This document shows positions 62,332 to 63,979 of a stretch of 63,979 bases of DNA, one piece after another (within the stretch, counting starts at the first letter, position 1; every line of letters begins with the position of its first letter). The stretch is from an uncultured Endomicrobiia bacterium. Its GTDB lineage: Bacteria > Elusimicrobiota > Endomicrobiia > Endomicrobiales > Endomicrobiaceae. A program made the translations under genes and the position numbers. The DNA lies in assembly GCA_938040055.1 (NCBI GenBank), contig CALHWY010000023.1, positions 1 to 63,979 of the forward strand, given 5' to 3'. The notes under the pieces are model-generated. The model made no database searches, was not told where the DNA came from, and worked only from the letters and a program-made list of their open reading frames with translations.

Positions 62332-63075
62332 CTAAATCCGGATAATTAGTTTTTCGATTTTTGCCATGGCTTCTCCGGCTTTCATCGGAATAAAAATATC
62401 CGTTATCTGTCCGGTAAAAGCGGAGGGGGAAGGATTTATTTCAATTATGCAGGCTCCGTTCTGCGAGGCGTTTACGGGCAAAGACGCCGCCGGATAAACT
62501 GTTCCCGTCGAGCCTATAATAAGCATAACGTCGCATTCCAGCGAAGCTTTGCGCGACATAACCATATCGTACTCGGGCAGCATTTCGCCGAAAAAAACAA
62601 AATCCGGTTTAAGCAAAGCGCCGCATTCGGCGCATTCGGGAGGGGTTTCAAAGTCAAATTCATCCGCCGCAAATTCAGAGCCGTCATTAAGGCAGCGCAA
62701 AATACCCGCATTTCCGTGAAGTTTGTAAATTTCTTTGCTGCCGGCTTTTTCATGCAGGTTGTCTATGTTTTGGGTAATAACTGATTTTATTATGCCTTTT
62801 TGTTCGAGTTTTGCCAACGCGAAATGCGCGGCGTTCGGTTTTGCTTTTAAAGTATTTTTGTAAAAACCGCCGCAAAGCATTTCCCAGGCTTTTCGGGGAT
62901 GCTCCGTAAAATAATTTATTTCAAAAAGTTTTTCTTCGTATTTGTTCCAGATTCCGTTTTCCCCGCGGAAAGGCGCTATGCCGCTTTCGACCGAAATTCC
63001 CGCTCCGGTAAAAGCCGCGGCATATTCGGATCTTTTTAAAATCTCGGAAACCTTTTCTATGTTTTCATTTTTCAT
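62332..63075 (-). CDS. cobB: Sir2-family NAD-dependent deacylase
   Basis: The 247-residue protein has GAGISVESGIAPFRG at 24-38, TQNIDNLHEKAG at 101-112, the catalytic His120 (LHGNAG), and IGSTGTVYPAASLP. Of the four zinc cysteines only C128, C148 and C151 are present; the second of the first pair is Asp131. It removes acyl groups from protein lysines. AGGATAAAAA precedes the ATG. Confidence 0.88.
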   Translation of the reverse strand: MKNENIEKVSEILKRSEYAAAFTGAGISVESGIAPFRGENGIWNKYEEKLFEINYFTEHPRKAWEMLCGGFYKNTLKAKPNAAHFALAKLEQKGIIKSVITQNIDNLHEKAGSKEIYKLHGNAGILRCLNDGSEFAADEFDFETPPECAECGALLKPDFVFFGEMLPEYDMVMSRKASLECDVMLIIGSTGTVYPAASLPVNASQNGACIIEINPSPSAFTGQITDIFIPMKAGEAMAKIEKLIIRI

Positions 63076-63340
63076 TTTTTATCCTGCCCTGACAATTTTT
63101 TTATTTTTATATTTTAGAATATTTGGAAGCCGCTTTTTTTCTCGTTTTAAGGAAAAGCCGATGCTTCTCTTTTATTTCTGCCGTCCGCTACGGCGCAAGA
63201 AGCCGGCATTTCTCCATAAGCAAAGCCGCTTTATAATCCTGTCCGCCGGCAGAACGCCCGCCTGATAAATGATGAATTTTCTGCCCGCGCGCGGATTTTG
63301 CGTTAAGTTATAATAAACTTTAATCATTAACCCTCAAAAC
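63076..63340. other. Gap upstream of the sirtuin
   Basis: No gene is supported. TTATAATAAAC near 63308-63318 could be a -10 box on the + strand. The sequence style changes after about 63340. Confidence 0.4.
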
Positions 63341-63341
63341 C

Positions 63342-63355
63342 CTTGAAATACAAGG
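63342..63355 (+). repeat. CTTGAAATACAAGG direct repeat, copy 1
   Basis: The 14-mer, whose ends are inverted (CTTG/CAAG), recurs exactly at 63593-63606, 251 bp away. It could be a core or accessory site of a tyrosine recombinase. Confidence 0.6.
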
Positions 63356-63592
63356 ATATTTGCAAGAGAACAAGTTGAATTTACTACCAATTTACTACTT
63401 TTGAGGAAAAAGCCTTGATGTGCTGTAAAAACTCTTGCAGATAAAAGTATTTTACCACAGATACAAAAGGTATGTTGCAGGGATCAAAATTAAATAGGAA
63501 ATCGTAAAAGCGGTGATCTTTCGCTTCTGTAAAGGAAGTATAAGGACACTGCTTTTTTCATGCCCATGTTACGAAGTAGAAGCAAATTAGGA

Positions 63593-63606
63593 CTTGAAAT
63601 ACAAGG
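63593..63606 (+). repeat. CTTGAAATACAAGG direct repeat, copy 2
   Basis: Exact second copy of the 14-mer at 63342-63355, in the same orientation. Confidence 0.6.
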
Positions 63607-63704
63607 CTTTTAGATGGCGGTTTTGATATAGCAAGGGCAATATACCTTTTCCTTCAAAATCGTCCTTTAACTGCGTAACAAATAAGAATGAAAGGAGTAT
63701 CAGC

Positions 63705-63749
63705 ATGGCAGCTTTAAGAAAAAACAATGGATATATTGTATTTTACTGA
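63705..63749 (+). CDS. 14-codon ORF, possible leader peptide
   Basis: AAGGAG (63692-63697) stands seven bases before an ATG that encodes MAALRKNNGYIVFY and a stop. The ribosome binding site is much better than expected by chance for so short a frame. It may be an attenuation leader for the next gene or the stump of a truncated recombinase. I do not recognise it. Confidence 0.4.
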   Translation: MAALRKNNGYIVFY

Positions 63750-63862
63750 CTGCAGATTTAATTTGAACAACAGTAACAAAGCTATATAGTGAGTATCCCT
63801 TTATAGATTTACATTACTTTTTATGGTGGTTATAGCACCTAAAATATATCCATATGTATATG

Positions 63863-63892
63863 CTGTCAAAGATTTGACTTGTGTGGTATAAT
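63863..63892 (+). promoter_or_regulatory. Promoter with dyad operator before the last gene
   Basis: TATAAT (63887-63892) has CTGTCA (63863-63868) 18 nt upstream. Between them lies GTCAAA-GA-TTTGAC (63865-63878), a perfect 6-bp dyad covering the -35 and spacer, well placed for a repressor. Confidence 0.55.
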
Positions 63893-63933
63893 AGAAGTAA
63901 ATATTTGTGTCTTATCTGAAGGGAGGGCAAGAT

Positions 63934-63979
63934 TTGAAAGAAAATAATATCATCTTAAATCGGCTCTTTACCCAGAATG
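63934..63979 (+). CDS. Start of an unidentified gene (partial)
   Basis: GGGAGGGC (63921-63928) precedes a TTG that opens KENNIILNRLFTQN after the initiator Met; the window ends there. Fifteen codons are too few to name a family. The promoter, strong ribosome binding site and style suggest a regulated cargo gene of the putative integrative element. Confidence 0.5.
   Translation, partial: MKENNIILNRLFTQN

Larger units (their letters stand above)
63341..63979 (+). mobile_element. Possible end of an integrative element (partial)
   Basis: From about 63341 the sequence differs in style from the rest of the window. Two direct TTTACTAC repeats, 11 bp apart (63380-63387, 63391-63398), look like integrase arm sites. 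CTTGAAATACAAGG, a small palindrome, occurs at 63342-63355 and 63593-63606. A 14-codon ORF with a strong ribosome binding site and a regulated-looking promoter follow. No integrase gene is inside the window. An ICE end or an assembly join are both possible. Confidence 0.45.

Noticed and set aside
63874..63892. TTGACT (63874) as the -35 of TATAAT (63887)
   Set aside because: They are only 7 nt apart, far too close for sigma-70; TTGACT is better read as half of the dyad.

Overview
The window reads as a stretch of chromosome from an anaerobic, Gram-negative-type bacterium with moderately low GC. The long S10-spc-alpha ribosomal block, the rod-shape genes, the (Re)-citrate synthase and the many decayed gaps look most like an Elusimicrobiota / Endomicrobium-type genome. 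That is a judgement from protein resemblance and gene content; no search was run, and I hold it at about 0.6.

Layout. 1-15777: the last codons of tuf, then an unbroken ribosomal super-operon from rpsJ to rplQ, all on the + strand. It includes secY, adk, map, infA and rpoA, and rpmJ (37 codons). rpmD (L30) is absent. 15895-23318: rod-shape genes mreB, mreC, mreD, mrdA and rodA, split between mreD and mrdA by a dead IS30-family element with recognisable terminal repeats. 23656-26535: a YbdG-type mechanosensitive channel and an L-lactate permease. 26600-35370: a type I-C CRISPR-Cas locus (cas3-cas5-cas8c-cas7-cas4-cas1-cas2) with a six-spacer array. It carries two defects: a truncated extra cas3 HD domain in front of the full cas3, and a frameshift inside cas7. 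35486-50705: mostly minus-strand housekeeping genes ((Re)-citrate synthase, rlmB-like methyltransferase, cysS, ispF, ispD, PIN-TRAM protein, aroE) and a group of envelope or exported proteins, among them a PF13200-like lipoprotein and an M23 peptidase. 50831-58839: DUF1015, cvpA-like, hisG, a lipoprotein, gltX, DUF1844, a frameshifted FMN reductase, tRNA-Gln(CUG), DUF3781, half a PfkB kinase and trxA. 60026-63075: metA, ddh and a sirtuin.

How it fits together. The first 16 kb is the translation and secretion core; the next 7 kb is the peptidoglycan elongation machine. Ddh (meso-diaminopimelate), MetA, HisG, AroE, IspD/F and (Re)-citrate synthase point to an organism that still makes its own amino acids, isoprenoids and cell wall. 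Several long gene-free stretches contain coding remnants with in-frame stops, so the genome appears to be losing genes.

The last 640 bp differ in style. They carry paired TTTACTAC repeats, a repeated CTTGAAATACAAGG palindrome, a strong ribosome binding site before a 14-codon ORF, and the start of a gene cut by the window edge. They look like the end of an integrative element of Firmicutes type, or a contig join.

I found no clearly new multi-gene system. The observations most worth checking are the broken cas7 and duplicated cas3 start, two CRISPR spacers that are themselves hairpins, a set of promoters that place transcription starts within about 0-4 nt of the start codon, and the foreign-looking right edge.
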